From Phycisphaerales bacterium (lineage in GTDB: Bacteria > Planctomycetota > Phycisphaerae > Phycisphaerales > UBA1924): a DNA stretch of 64,000 nucleotides. Shown here piece after piece: positions 53,182 to 60,816 of the stretch (within the stretch, counting starts at the first letter, position 1; each line of letters starts with the position of its first letter). A program made the position numbers and the translations under genes. The notes beneath the pieces were generated by a model. That model was not told where the DNA came from. It ran no database searches and saw only the letters and a program-made list of their open reading frames with translations. The DNA lies in assembly GCA_016709445.1 (NCBI GenBank), contig JADJMV010000006.1, forward strand, positions 124,001 through 188,000, given 5' to 3'.

Positions 53182-54018
53182 CTAGAACGACCAGCCCAGG
53201 GTCGCGAAATAGTTCACGTCGTTCCGCTTCTTCTCGGGGCCTGGGTTGCTGTCGTAGCGGTCCTCAATGCCCAGCTTGAGAAACAGATTGACCTCGGGGT
53301 CGACGTCGATCGTCCAGGCGACGTTCCCCACAAGTCGGTACGGGCCGAAGTCATCGATCGCGGGGTAGGCGTCCGCCGACGCGGTCAGGGTCTGCCGCTC
53401 GGTCAGCTTGTGCTCCAGATCGAAGCCCAGATCAGCCTCCGGCGTCCAGGCGTTGTCCGAGCCGCCGATCTCCTTCGTGGCCACCACCCCCGCTCGCAAA
53501 AGCAGCTTGGTGGTGTCGTTCTCGATCGCCTCGTACCCGACCCCCGGTCCGATCGAAACCCGCATATCCCAGTCCTGGAATTCGTCGTACTCAAAGCTCC
53601 CCCCCACATAGACCCTCCAGGGGCTGTCGTCGGGAAACTTCCAGTCGTGCCGGCCCTTGGCCTCGAAGCGGTTCTCGGTCTGCGTCGAGTCGTCCTTGGC
53701 GTAGGAGTACGTCAGGGTGAGTTGATCCGCAGAAGCATCCGATTCTCGAGAGGCGGACGCTCCCGCTCGCAGATTGAACCGGTCGTTGTTCCCCGAGGCG
53801 CCGGTGAGCCCGAACTCGATGGTCCCCTTCCAGCCCGAAAGGATCCACCGGTCCGCGTTGGGGATCGGTTCCTCCGTGGTCGTCTCCGCACCTGCCTCCT
53901 CCGGCTGGGTGAGGGCCGCCGGGCGCGCGTCGAGCGTCGTGGGACTCTCGCCGGCCAACACCGGAACGGGCAGGGCCAAGGCTGCGAACAAAACACAGAT
54001 ATTGGGGTGGTTCTTCAT
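53182..54018 (-). CDS. DUF481 outer-membrane-type beta-barrel protein
   Basis: 278 residues from ATG 54018 with a signal peptide (MKNHPNICVLFAALALPVPV). After a Pro/Glu/Thr linker, repeated amphipathic strands follow (GWKGTIEFGLTGASGNNDRF, LTLTYSYAKDDSTQTENRFE, WRVYVGGSFEYDEFQDWDMR) and the C-terminus ends in an aromatic residue (FATLGWSF). This matches DUF481/YdiY proteins, predicted to be salt-induced outer-membrane barrels. It lies next to a mechanosensitive channel, consistent with an osmotic or envelope context. Confidence 0.86.
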   Translation of the reverse strand: MKNHPNICVLFAALALPVPVLAGESPTTLDARPAALTQPEEAGAETTTEEPIPNADRWILSGWKGTIEFGLTGASGNNDRFNLRAGASASRESDASADQLTLTYSYAKDDSTQTENRFEAKGRHDWKFPDDSPWRVYVGGSFEYDEFQDWDMRVSIGPGVGYEAIENDTTKLLLRAGVVATKEIGGSDNAWTPEADLGFDLEHKLTERQTLTASADAYPAIDDFGPYRLVGNVAWTIDVDPEVNLFLKLGIEDRYDSNPGPEKKRNDVNYFATLGWSF

Positions 54019-54187
54019 GACGATTCGAGCATAGACGCCGAGCTTGGCGGTTTCCGGTCGTCGGGAGCAGAGGATCAGGCGCGGCGACGCTGGCGGCCGA
54101 CGCACGCGTATCCGAGTTTTTGACTTGACTCGGCCTGCGCGCCGATAGACTCCGCGGATCGCATGCCTGGATGAGGTGCGCTGCGCT

Positions 54188-54907
54188 ATGAACGAACTCA
54201 ATCGACGGGATCTGATCCGGGCCGCCGCGGGCCTGGGCGGGATGTTGTTGCTCGGGGGCTGCCAGTCGGCCGCGCGCCGGCCGCGCGTCGCCGCCTCGAC
54301 CACCCCGACGCCCAACCCGGCCGACTGGGAGTTCCACCCGGTCGCGCCGAAGTGGATCTCCGGAGGCGGGGGTGATGCAGTCGCCACCGTGCCGGGAGTG
54401 ATCCCGCGGGCGAACTGGACCAAAGCCAGGCCCAATCTGCCCGATACCAACCCGATGAACGGCGTCAGCCGGATCACGGTGCATCACGACGGCATGACCG
54501 CCTTTACCAGCACCTCTCAGGCCGCGGCCTCGCAGCGGCTCGAGTCGATCCGCCGCGCCCACGTCAACGCGAACGGCTGGGCCGACATCGGCTACCACTA
54601 CGTCGTCGATCCCGCTGGCCGTGTCTGGGAAGCCCGACCCATCAGCCTCCAGGGCGCCCACGTCAAGGACAATAACGAGCATAACCTCGGCATCATGATG
54701 CTCGGGAACTACGACGAGCAGGCCCCGACGACGGCCGCCACCAAGTCGCTCGACGACTTCGTCGCGGCGATGATGCGCAAGTACCGGGTGTCCGTCTCGC
54801 GCGTCTACACGCACCAGGAGATCCGGCCCACGGCCTGCCCGGGCACGAGCCTGCAGCGGTTCATGCTGTCCGCACGATCGCGCGGCGGGGCACTCGCGCG
54901 GGCCTAG
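54188..54907 (+). CDS. N-acetylmuramoyl-L-alanine amidase (PGRP/Amidase_2 type), exported
   Basis: 239 residues from ATG 54188; a GTG at 54176 is an alternative. The N-terminus has a Tat-like NRRDLIRAAAG followed by LLLGGC, so it is an exported lipoprotein. The amidase domain (about 75-235) has IPRANWTKARP, zinc ligands in ITVHHDGMTAFTST and in YTHQEIRPTACPGTSLQ (His and Cys), and GWADIGYHYVVDPAGRVWEA. It cleaves the amide between N-acetylmuramic acid and the peptide stem. The zinc Cys and both His are present. Confidence 0.92.
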   Translation: MNELNRRDLIRAAAGLGGMLLLGGCQSAARRPRVAASTTPTPNPADWEFHPVAPKWISGGGGDAVATVPGVIPRANWTKARPNLPDTNPMNGVSRITVHHDGMTAFTSTSQAAASQRLESIRRAHVNANGWADIGYHYVVDPAGRVWEARPISLQGAHVKDNNEHNLGIMMLGNYDEQAPTTAATKSLDDFVAAMMRKYRVSVSRVYTHQEIRPTACPGTSLQRFMLSARSRGGALARA

Positions 54908-54947
54908 ACGCCACGGCGACTGCCGGCAGGCCGGGCGTGTCGCCGTC

Positions 54948-55787
54948 TTATTCGGCCGGGGACGCCTCCGGCGAGCCGGCGCCGAAAATGGCACTGCCCA
55001 CACGCACGATATTGGCGCCTTCCTCGATGGCAACCTCGAAGTCGCCGCTCATCCCCATCGAGAGGATGTTGAACCGGCGGTCGCCAATACCGCTGCGCCG
55101 GATTTCGTCGAAGAGTTCGCGGCACCGTCCGAATGCGGGGCGGGCGTCCTCGGGATTCTCGCTATCCGCCGCCATCGTCATGAGCCCGCGGACTCGGACA
55201 TTGATCATCGTGTCGATCTGCTCGGCCAGGGGCCTTGCCGCGGCGATGGGGCAACCGCTCTTCTGCGGCTCGAACGAGCAATTGACCTGCACCAGCACCT
55301 CTACAGGCTGCTCAGATCGCAGCGCCAACTGCTGGATCTCCTCGGCCAGACGCAGCGAGTCCACCGTGTGCACCAGCCGGCAGAACTCGGCCACCTTCCT
55401 CGCCTTGTTCCGCTGCAGGTGGCCGATCATGTGCCACCGCACCGAGTCGGGCACCAGACCACCCGCGCCGATGAGCACGCCCCTCGCCGCCGCCTCGCGG
55501 ACGGCCCGGTCCTGCTGCCCCTTCGGGTGGGTCCGCAGGCGCTGCAGGAACTCCTCAACCATCGAGGCGTGCTGCACGAGCTGTTGGACCCGGTTCTCCC
55601 CGAAATCGCGGTGGCCCAACTCAAGCAGCGCCCGGATCTGTTCGGGCTCGGCGTTCTTCGTGACCGCCACGAGGATGACATCCTCGGGCTCGCGCCCGCT
55701 GCGCCGGGCGGCCGCCGCCACTCGCTCGCAGACACCGTGGTAACGCTCGGCCAGTGCCTCGGTCATCAGTGTCCCGCTTCCCTGCAT
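54948..55787 (-). CDS. YggS-family PLP-binding protein
   Basis: 279 residues from ATG 55787 with GAGGAG nine bases upstream; ATG 55766 (MTEALAERYHG) is an alternative. It has ILVAVTKNAEPEQIRALLEL (PLP lysine), DFGENRVQQLV, WHMIGHLQRNKARKVAEF, VQVNCSFEPQKSG and NILSMGMSGDFEVAIEEGAN. It is longer than the usual 230 residues because of an insertion (about 70-105) between GENRVQQLV and WHMIGHLQ. YggS/PLPBP proteins buffer pyridoxal phosphate and influence amino-acid homeostasis rather than catalyse a reaction. Confidence 0.92.
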   Translation of the reverse strand: MQGSGTLMTEALAERYHGVCERVAAAARRSGREPEDVILVAVTKNAEPEQIRALLELGHRDFGENRVQQLVQHASMVEEFLQRLRTHPKGQQDRAVREAAARGVLIGAGGLVPDSVRWHMIGHLQRNKARKVAEFCRLVHTVDSLRLAEEIQQLALRSEQPVEVLVQVNCSFEPQKSGCPIAAARPLAEQIDTMINVRVRGLMTMAADSENPEDARPAFGRCRELFDEIRRSGIGDRRFNILSMGMSGDFEVAIEEGANIVRVGSAIFGAGSPEASPAE

Positions 55788-55909
55788 GGACCCGGCTCCT
55801 CTCCCTGCTGCTTCCGTTCGGTGCTCCACCCCTAGCATACCCGAACCCGGCGGCCCGGGCTGCGCCGGTGCCCGGACGCTCCCGCCGCCAACCCGGGAAG
55901 GAACCTCGC

Positions 55910-56395
55910 ATGCCCACCGAACTCACCCCCCGTACCTCGCCGATCAAGGTGGGGGAGGCGGCGCCGGATTTCACCCTCAAGGACCAGAATCGGGCCGATT
56001 GGACGCTCTCGGAGGCCGTGAAGCGCGGCCCTGTGGTGCTCTGCTTCTATCCGATGGACTTCTCGCCCGTTTGCTCCACTGAAATGCAGTGCATCACCTC
56101 GGACTTCGCCAAATGGGAAGCCAAGGGGGCGCAGGTGGTCGGCGTGTCATGCGACAGCTTCTTCGTCCACAAGGCATGGGCCGACGCGCTCGGGCTGAAG
56201 CAGACGCTCCTGGCCGACATGCACCGCGCGGTGTGCAAGGCGTACGGCTTCTACTGGTCCGACCTCAATATCGCCACGCGGGGTACCGTCATCCTGGAGC
56301 GCGACGCCGCCGGCGAGGCCCGTGTCAAGTGGGTGCAGGCGCGGGAAATCCCGCAGGCCATGAATCCCGAAGAGTTGCTCCAGGCCTTGAGCTAA
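55910..56395 (+). CDS. Peroxiredoxin (AhpC/TSA family)
   Basis: 161 residues from ATG 55910 with GGAAGGAA upstream. Thioredoxin fold with APDFTLKDQNRADWTLSEAV and the peroxidatic motif FYPMDFSPVCSTEMQ (Cys at about 50). An internal Cys in GVSCDSFFVHKAW and another in HRAVCKAYGF are candidate resolving residues. This resembles AhpE or a bacterioferritin-comigratory-like 1- or 2-Cys enzyme. It reduces peroxides with thiol donors. It is divergent from YggS and convergent with phosphofructokinase. Confidence 0.92.
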   Translation: MPTELTPRTSPIKVGEAAPDFTLKDQNRADWTLSEAVKRGPVVLCFYPMDFSPVCSTEMQCITSDFAKWEAKGAQVVGVSCDSFFVHKAWADALGLKQTLLADMHRAVCKAYGFYWSDLNIATRGTVILERDAAGEARVKWVQAREIPQAMNPEELLQALS

Positions 56396-56409
56396 GCCAC
56401 ACCCTCGGT

Positions 56410-57519
56410 CTACAACTCCGGATCGTCACCAAAGCTCGTGTAGACACTCCGGGCCGCGGCCATGAGCGGGTGATCGAGCGGGACCAGCCTCTGGCGTCCG
56501 GCGGCCTCGGTGATGTCCACATCGGTCAGTTCGCCCTGCTGCACCACGACGAGCCGATTCCGCGCGCCCTGTCGGAGCAAGTGCATCGCGTGGTCGCCAA
56601 ACTGGGTCGCCAGCACGCGATCGACCGCGCAGGGCGTTCCCCCCCGCTGGATATGGCCCAGCACCACATACCGCGACTCCACCCCCGTGCGGCCCTCGAT
56701 CTCGCTGCTGAGCCACCGGCCGATGCCGCCGAGCCGGATCGGGTCCGGGCTGTTTTCCACCACCCGATCCACGATCTGCGAGCCGCCAAGTGGCTTGGCC
56801 CCCTCGGACGCCACCACGATCGAGAACCGTTTCCCCCGCTTGGACCGCAGACGCACCACGTGCGCGATCTCGTCGAGAATAAAGGGAACCTCGGGAATCA
56901 GGATGACGTCCGCGCCCGACGCGATCCCGGAGTGCAGCGCAATCCAGCCCGCGTTACGACCCATCACCTCGACGATCATCACCCGGTGGTGGCTCGCCGC
57001 CGTGGTCCGCACCCGGTCGATCGCCTCTGTCGCGGTCTCGACGGCGGTCGAGAACCCGAAGGTCACGTCCGAGCCCCAGAGGTCGTTGTCGATCGTCTTC
57101 GGGACCCCGATGCAGTTGATCCCCCGGTCCGCGAAGGGCTTGGCGCAGCTCATCGTCCCGTCGCCGCCGATCACGACCAACGCCTCGATACCGTGCCGGC
57201 GCAGGTTCTGCATACACCGCTCGGTCAGATCCTCGTAGATCCACGAGCCGTCCTCGCGCTGACCGACCGGATGCCTGAGAGGGTTGGCCTTGTTCGACGA
57301 TCCGAGGATCGTTCCCCCCTGGGTGAGGATCCCCGAGACATCATCGGCCGTCAGCACCTTGGCGCGATCCTCGATCAGCCCCAAAAACCCGTCCTCGAAC
57401 CCTACGACCGCGATGTCGTGAAAGACCGCTTCCTTCACGACGGCTCGGAGCACGGCGTTCAGACCCGGGCAGTCGCCGCCGCCGGTCAGGATGCCAATTC
57501 GGGTGGGATGGGTAGTCAT
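56410..57519 (-). CDS. pfkA: 6-phosphofructokinase
   Basis: 369 residues. It has ILTGGGDCPGLNAVLRAVVK, IGGDGTMSCAKPF (ATP-type GGDG), VPKTIDNDLWGSD (with Lys where E. coli PfkA has Gly), VMGRNAGWIALHSGI, the substrate loop IPEVPF and VLGHIQRGGTPCAVDRVLA. The GGDG plus PKTIDND combination is that of the group III PFK branch, which includes ATP-dependent enzymes; the PPi-dependent type would normally have GGDD. It phosphorylates fructose 6-phosphate. It is followed by convergent peroxiredoxin 14 bp away. Confidence 0.93.
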   Translation of the reverse strand: MTTHPTRIGILTGGGDCPGLNAVLRAVVKEAVFHDIAVVGFEDGFLGLIEDRAKVLTADDVSGILTQGGTILGSSNKANPLRHPVGQREDGSWIYEDLTERCMQNLRRHGIEALVVIGGDGTMSCAKPFADRGINCIGVPKTIDNDLWGSDVTFGFSTAVETATEAIDRVRTTAASHHRVMIVEVMGRNAGWIALHSGIASGADVILIPEVPFILDEIAHVVRLRSKRGKRFSIVVASEGAKPLGGSQIVDRVVENSPDPIRLGGIGRWLSSEIEGRTGVESRYVVLGHIQRGGTPCAVDRVLATQFGDHAMHLLRQGARNRLVVVQQGELTDVDITEAAGRQRLVPLDHPLMAAARSVYTSFGDDPEL

Positions 57520-57647
57520 TGCTCATGGTATCGTCCGCGCCATGAGGCCTGATGAAGCAGGCCCCAACCGGACGATGCAATAACCTCGTTCGACACGCGT
57601 TGTGCAGGGAGAATTCGCCGCGCAGAGGGTGCGCCAGGAGCCGACCG

Positions 57648-58439
57648 ATGACCGGAAGAACCGTGGGAGTGCTCGCCGTCTGCGGTATCGCCGCCGTGGC
57701 CGGCGGGGGAATCTGGGTACTGCGCGGCGCTGCCGCCCCGAGCCCGGCGCTGCCCGAGCCCGTCGTTGTGGCAGTCGAGCCCGCCCCGGCCGTGGAGACT
57801 CCCGCCCCCCGCGTGCGACCGACCCCGCCGCCGCGTGCCGAGCCGGTCGTGGAATCGGCCCCCGTGGAACCACGCGCGCCGGCCGCGATCAACCCGCCCC
57901 CCGCAGATGACGCCGCCCGGGACCAGGCGCGCAAGGAGGCGTGGGAGAAAATGCGGGCCGAGGCCGTCAAGCGATTCGACAAGGACGGCGACGGAAAGCT
58001 CGACGACGAGGAGCGCGCCGCCATGCGTGCCGAATTCGAGAAGCGGGGCGGCGAGGTGCGTCAGTTGATGGTCCGGCGGTTCGATGCCGACGGCGACGGC
58101 CAGCTCAACGAGCAGGAGATGGACGTCGCCCGCAAGGAGATCCGCGAGGTCCGCCAGCAGATCCGGGACCGGATCGTCCCCGAGTACGACCTCGACGGCG
58201 ATGGCGAACTCAGCGACAGCGAACGCGAGGCCGCGCGTCCCGCATTCGAGGCCGAGTTCTCGCGGCTCCGGGTGATCGCCCTCCTCGACAAGGACAGCTC
58301 GCGGAGCATCGAGCCCGCCGAACTCGCCGCCGCCATCATCGCGATCTCCGACGGGGATTCCGGCTACGACCTCAACCAGGATGGTGTCGTGGATTATCGG
58401 GACGCGAGCTACGCCTCCGAGATCGCACAGACGAACTGA
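57648..58439 (+). CDS. Membrane-anchored EF-hand protein
   Basis: 263 residues from ATG 57648 with CAGGAG upstream. One N-terminal helix (VGVLAVCGIAAVAGGGIWVL) anchors it. A Pro-rich spacer (about 30-90) follows, then four or five EF-hand loops: FDKDGDGKLDDEE, FDADGDGQLNEQE, YDLDGDGELSDSE, LDKDSSRSIEPAE and YDLNQDGVVDYRD. The first three have full DxDxDG calcium loops; the fourth is degenerate. It probably binds calcium outside the membrane. No enzyme domain is present. Confidence 0.85.
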   Translation: MTGRTVGVLAVCGIAAVAGGGIWVLRGAAAPSPALPEPVVVAVEPAPAVETPAPRVRPTPPPRAEPVVESAPVEPRAPAAINPPPADDAARDQARKEAWEKMRAEAVKRFDKDGDGKLDDEERAAMRAEFEKRGGEVRQLMVRRFDADGDGQLNEQEMDVARKEIREVRQQIRDRIVPEYDLDGDGELSDSEREAARPAFEAEFSRLRVIALLDKDSSRSIEPAELAAAIIAISDGDSGYDLNQDGVVDYRDASYASEIAQTN

Positions 58440-58530
58440 GTTCTGCCGAACTTGCCCGCAATCGCCCCCGAATCACGGCGTTTGGCCTCGTGTGAGTGGG
58501 ACCAAGAGAGCTTCGGAAAGGAGCAACGCT

Positions 58531-59541
58531 GTGGGAAACCGAACCAAGATCGTGTGTGTGATCGCGTTGGCAGGATTGGCCGGGTCGGCCTGGGCGCAGT
58601 CCGAGCGTCCCCGCCGCCAGCGGGATCAGGTGCGAGACGTCGAGCCACCGCGGGACGGCGTCCGGCGTGAGCAGGGCGGGCGTCAGCAGAGCTTCGTCAT
58701 CGAACTCGACGACGGGGACGAGGCGATGCCCGAGAGCGGCGACCGCGCCCGCGAGCGGCGCCGCGATCAGGTAGAACTGTGGATCGAGGCCCAGCCGGGA
58801 CAGGGCCCGCAGGACGGGCCCATGGTCCGGACCTGGCGAGGCACGCTCCAGGGCCGGGCCGCCGGGCCCGGATTCGGACCGGGCTTCGGACCGGGCCAGG
58901 GTCAGGGACTCGGCCGCGGGAACGGTCCCGAAGGCGGCCCGGATGGCCGCCCGATGACCCGACCCAGACTCGGTGGTCCGGACGACGGTCCTCCCCAGGG
59001 CCAGCGCGGACGCCTCAGCGGTCCGGCTCGGGGCGGGCGGGGCCTCGGTGGCGGCGGCTTCGGACCCGGCCAGGGGCAGGGTCAAGGCCAGTTGCCGGGC
59101 CAGCGTCCGGGAAAACGCCAGGGAATTCACTCCGGACAGGGCTTCGGACCGGGCGGCGCTATCCAGGGGCAGCAGTTCGGGCCTCGGGAGCGGGAGGAAG
59201 CGCTTGAAGCCTGGCGGGGGCTCCCCCAGGAGGCTCGGGAACGCATCATCGTCCACGTGATGCAGAGGATGCACGACGGTGGCATCGGCCCGCGGGCCGA
59301 GCCGAACCGCCCGGGTCGAGACGGCATGCCCGCCGGACGCTCGAACCAGGGCGGCGACCGGGCCCACGGCGGCCGCCAGATGGCGCCGGGACGGGAATCG
59401 CCCGACGCAGGTCCTTCGCGCGGCGACCAAATCCGTCAACGGATCGAGGAACTCCGGGAGCGTCAGAGTCGTCAATCCGAGGACGGCGCCCCCCCGGCGA
59501 AGCGTCCGCGACAGGGACGGGGCGGCGGCGGACGGGTGTGA
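58531..59541 (+). CDS. Secreted Gly/Gln/Arg-rich low-complexity protein
   Basis: 336 residues from GTG 58531 with AAGGAG seven bases upstream. The signal peptide is VCVIALAGLAGSAWAQ. The middle (about 105-245) is built of short repeats such as GPGFGPGFGPGQGQGLGRGN and GGGGFGPGQGQGQGQLPGQR. Near 250-265 a short helix (LPQEARERIIVHVMQRMHDG) breaks the pattern, and a charged C-terminus with a QIRQRIEELRERQ coil follows. No known domain. It is 91 bp after the EF-hand gene and likely co-transcribed, ending at the terminator at 59591-59640. Confidence 0.72.
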   Translation: MGNRTKIVCVIALAGLAGSAWAQSERPRRQRDQVRDVEPPRDGVRREQGGRQQSFVIELDDGDEAMPESGDRARERRRDQVELWIEAQPGQGPQDGPMVRTWRGTLQGRAAGPGFGPGFGPGQGQGLGRGNGPEGGPDGRPMTRPRLGGPDDGPPQGQRGRLSGPARGGRGLGGGGFGPGQGQGQGQLPGQRPGKRQGIHSGQGFGPGGAIQGQQFGPREREEALEAWRGLPQEARERIIVHVMQRMHDGGIGPRAEPNRPGRDGMPAGRSNQGGDRAHGGRQMAPGRESPDAGPSRGDQIRQRIEELRERQSRQSEDGAPPAKRPRQGRGGGGRV

Positions 59542-59590
59542 CGCCCGACCGTTGAGGCCCAAGCGGCCGACGGAATCCATGCTCCAAGAC

Positions 59591-59640
59591 GGGGCACGCC
59601 CGAACCTGTGAGGGGGACGGGCGTGCCCCGAACCCTTTTT
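59591..59640 (+). terminator. Intrinsic terminator
   Basis: A 12-bp perfect stem (59591-59602 with 59618-59629) followed by five T at 59636-59640. It closes the EF-hand/GQ-rich unit. Confidence 0.9.
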
Positions 59641-59707
59641 GCGGGTCGGCCCGGAAGCGTCCAGCCGAACGCGGCACGGTTCCGGGCGGTACATTGCCCA
59701 AGTGAGC

Positions 59708-60718
59708 ATGGAGGACTCCACCAAACCACGCGGCGATCGTGCCCGACTTCCCGAACAGGACGCGTCGCTCTATCTCCACCCGCAGACGCTGGCGCGACTG
59801 AAGACCTTCGAGCTGCGGGCCAAGATGATCGTCGAGGGGGTCATGAGCGGGCAGCACCGCTCGCCCTACCAGGGGTTTAGCGTCGAGTTTGCCCAGCACA
59901 GGCCGTACGTCGCCGGCGACGACATCCGCCACCTCGACTGGAAGGTGTACGCCAGGTCCGACAAGCTCCACCTCAAGCAGTACCAGCAGGAGACCAACCT
60001 CGATCTGCTGGTGCTTGTCGATGCCTCCGGGTCGATGGATTTCGGCAGCCGCACCTTTGCCGAGGCCTCCGGGGTCGGGCGGACGACGAGCCTCGACGGG
60101 CGCCCCTACTGGAGCAAGTTCGACCACGCGACCGCGCTGGCGGCCGCACTCTCCTACATCACGCTGCGCCAGGGTGATCGCGCGGGCCTGGTCGTGTTCG
60201 CCGATGAAATCCGGGCGATGGTGGGCCGCACCGGCTCCATGGGCGCTTGGCGGCAGGTCGTGGGGGCGCTCTCCACCCACCCCGTCGATCGGGCGACCAA
60301 TTTCGCGAGGGTCGTCGATCAGGTCCTCGCCAAAGTCAACAACCGCTGCCTGATCGCGGTGATCAGCGACTTTTTCGAGGATGTGACGCATCTCCGGGCC
60401 GCCATGGCCCGCGTCAAGCATAAGGGGCACGATCTGATCGCCTTCCAGGTCCTCGATGAGCGAGAGCGGCGGTTCGACTTTCGTGACTCCGCGGCCTTCG
60501 AAGGGCTCGAGGGAGAGGGCGTACTCCGCGTCGATCCGCGATCCGTCCGGCAGGCGTATATCCAGGCGATCGAGGCCCACATCGAGGCGGTCCAGAAGTT
60601 GACCCGTGGATTCGGGTTCGACTACCAGCTTGTGAGCACGCACGACTGGCTCGGCCCGCCCCTCGCGGCCTTCGTGGCTCGGCGGAATGCGCAGATCAAG
60701 CGGACCAAGCATGGCTAG
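59708..60718 (+). CDS. DUF58 protein with vWA-like fold
   Basis: 336 residues from ATG 59708; GTG 59702 is in frame just upstream. The DUF58 signature is SVEFAQHRPYVAGDDIRHLD and WKVYARSDKLHLKQYQQETN. A MIDAS motif follows (LLVLVDASGSMDFG, then a Thr/Asp further on). The family lies beside MoxR AAA+ ATPases and Bat proteins, where it is thought to help assemble or activate periplasmic complexes. Here the MoxR gene is absent from the window, but the next two genes are the Bat-like partners. Confidence 0.9.
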   Translation: MEDSTKPRGDRARLPEQDASLYLHPQTLARLKTFELRAKMIVEGVMSGQHRSPYQGFSVEFAQHRPYVAGDDIRHLDWKVYARSDKLHLKQYQQETNLDLLVLVDASGSMDFGSRTFAEASGVGRTTSLDGRPYWSKFDHATALAAALSYITLRQGDRAGLVVFADEIRAMVGRTGSMGAWRQVVGALSTHPVDRATNFARVVDQVLAKVNNRCLIAVISDFFEDVTHLRAAMARVKHKGHDLIAFQVLDERERRFDFRDSAAFEGLEGEGVLRVDPRSVRQAYIQAIEAHIEAVQKLTRGFGFDYQLVSTHDWLGPPLAAFVARRNAQIKRTKHG

Positions 60719-60816
60719 GGGGGCTCGGGACACCCGCTGATGAGGCGTTCCAGAGACGAATAGACCAAGATACGAAGTTTGGGGAGTTGCGCCGTGATGG
60801 TTCGGGTGAGGACTGA

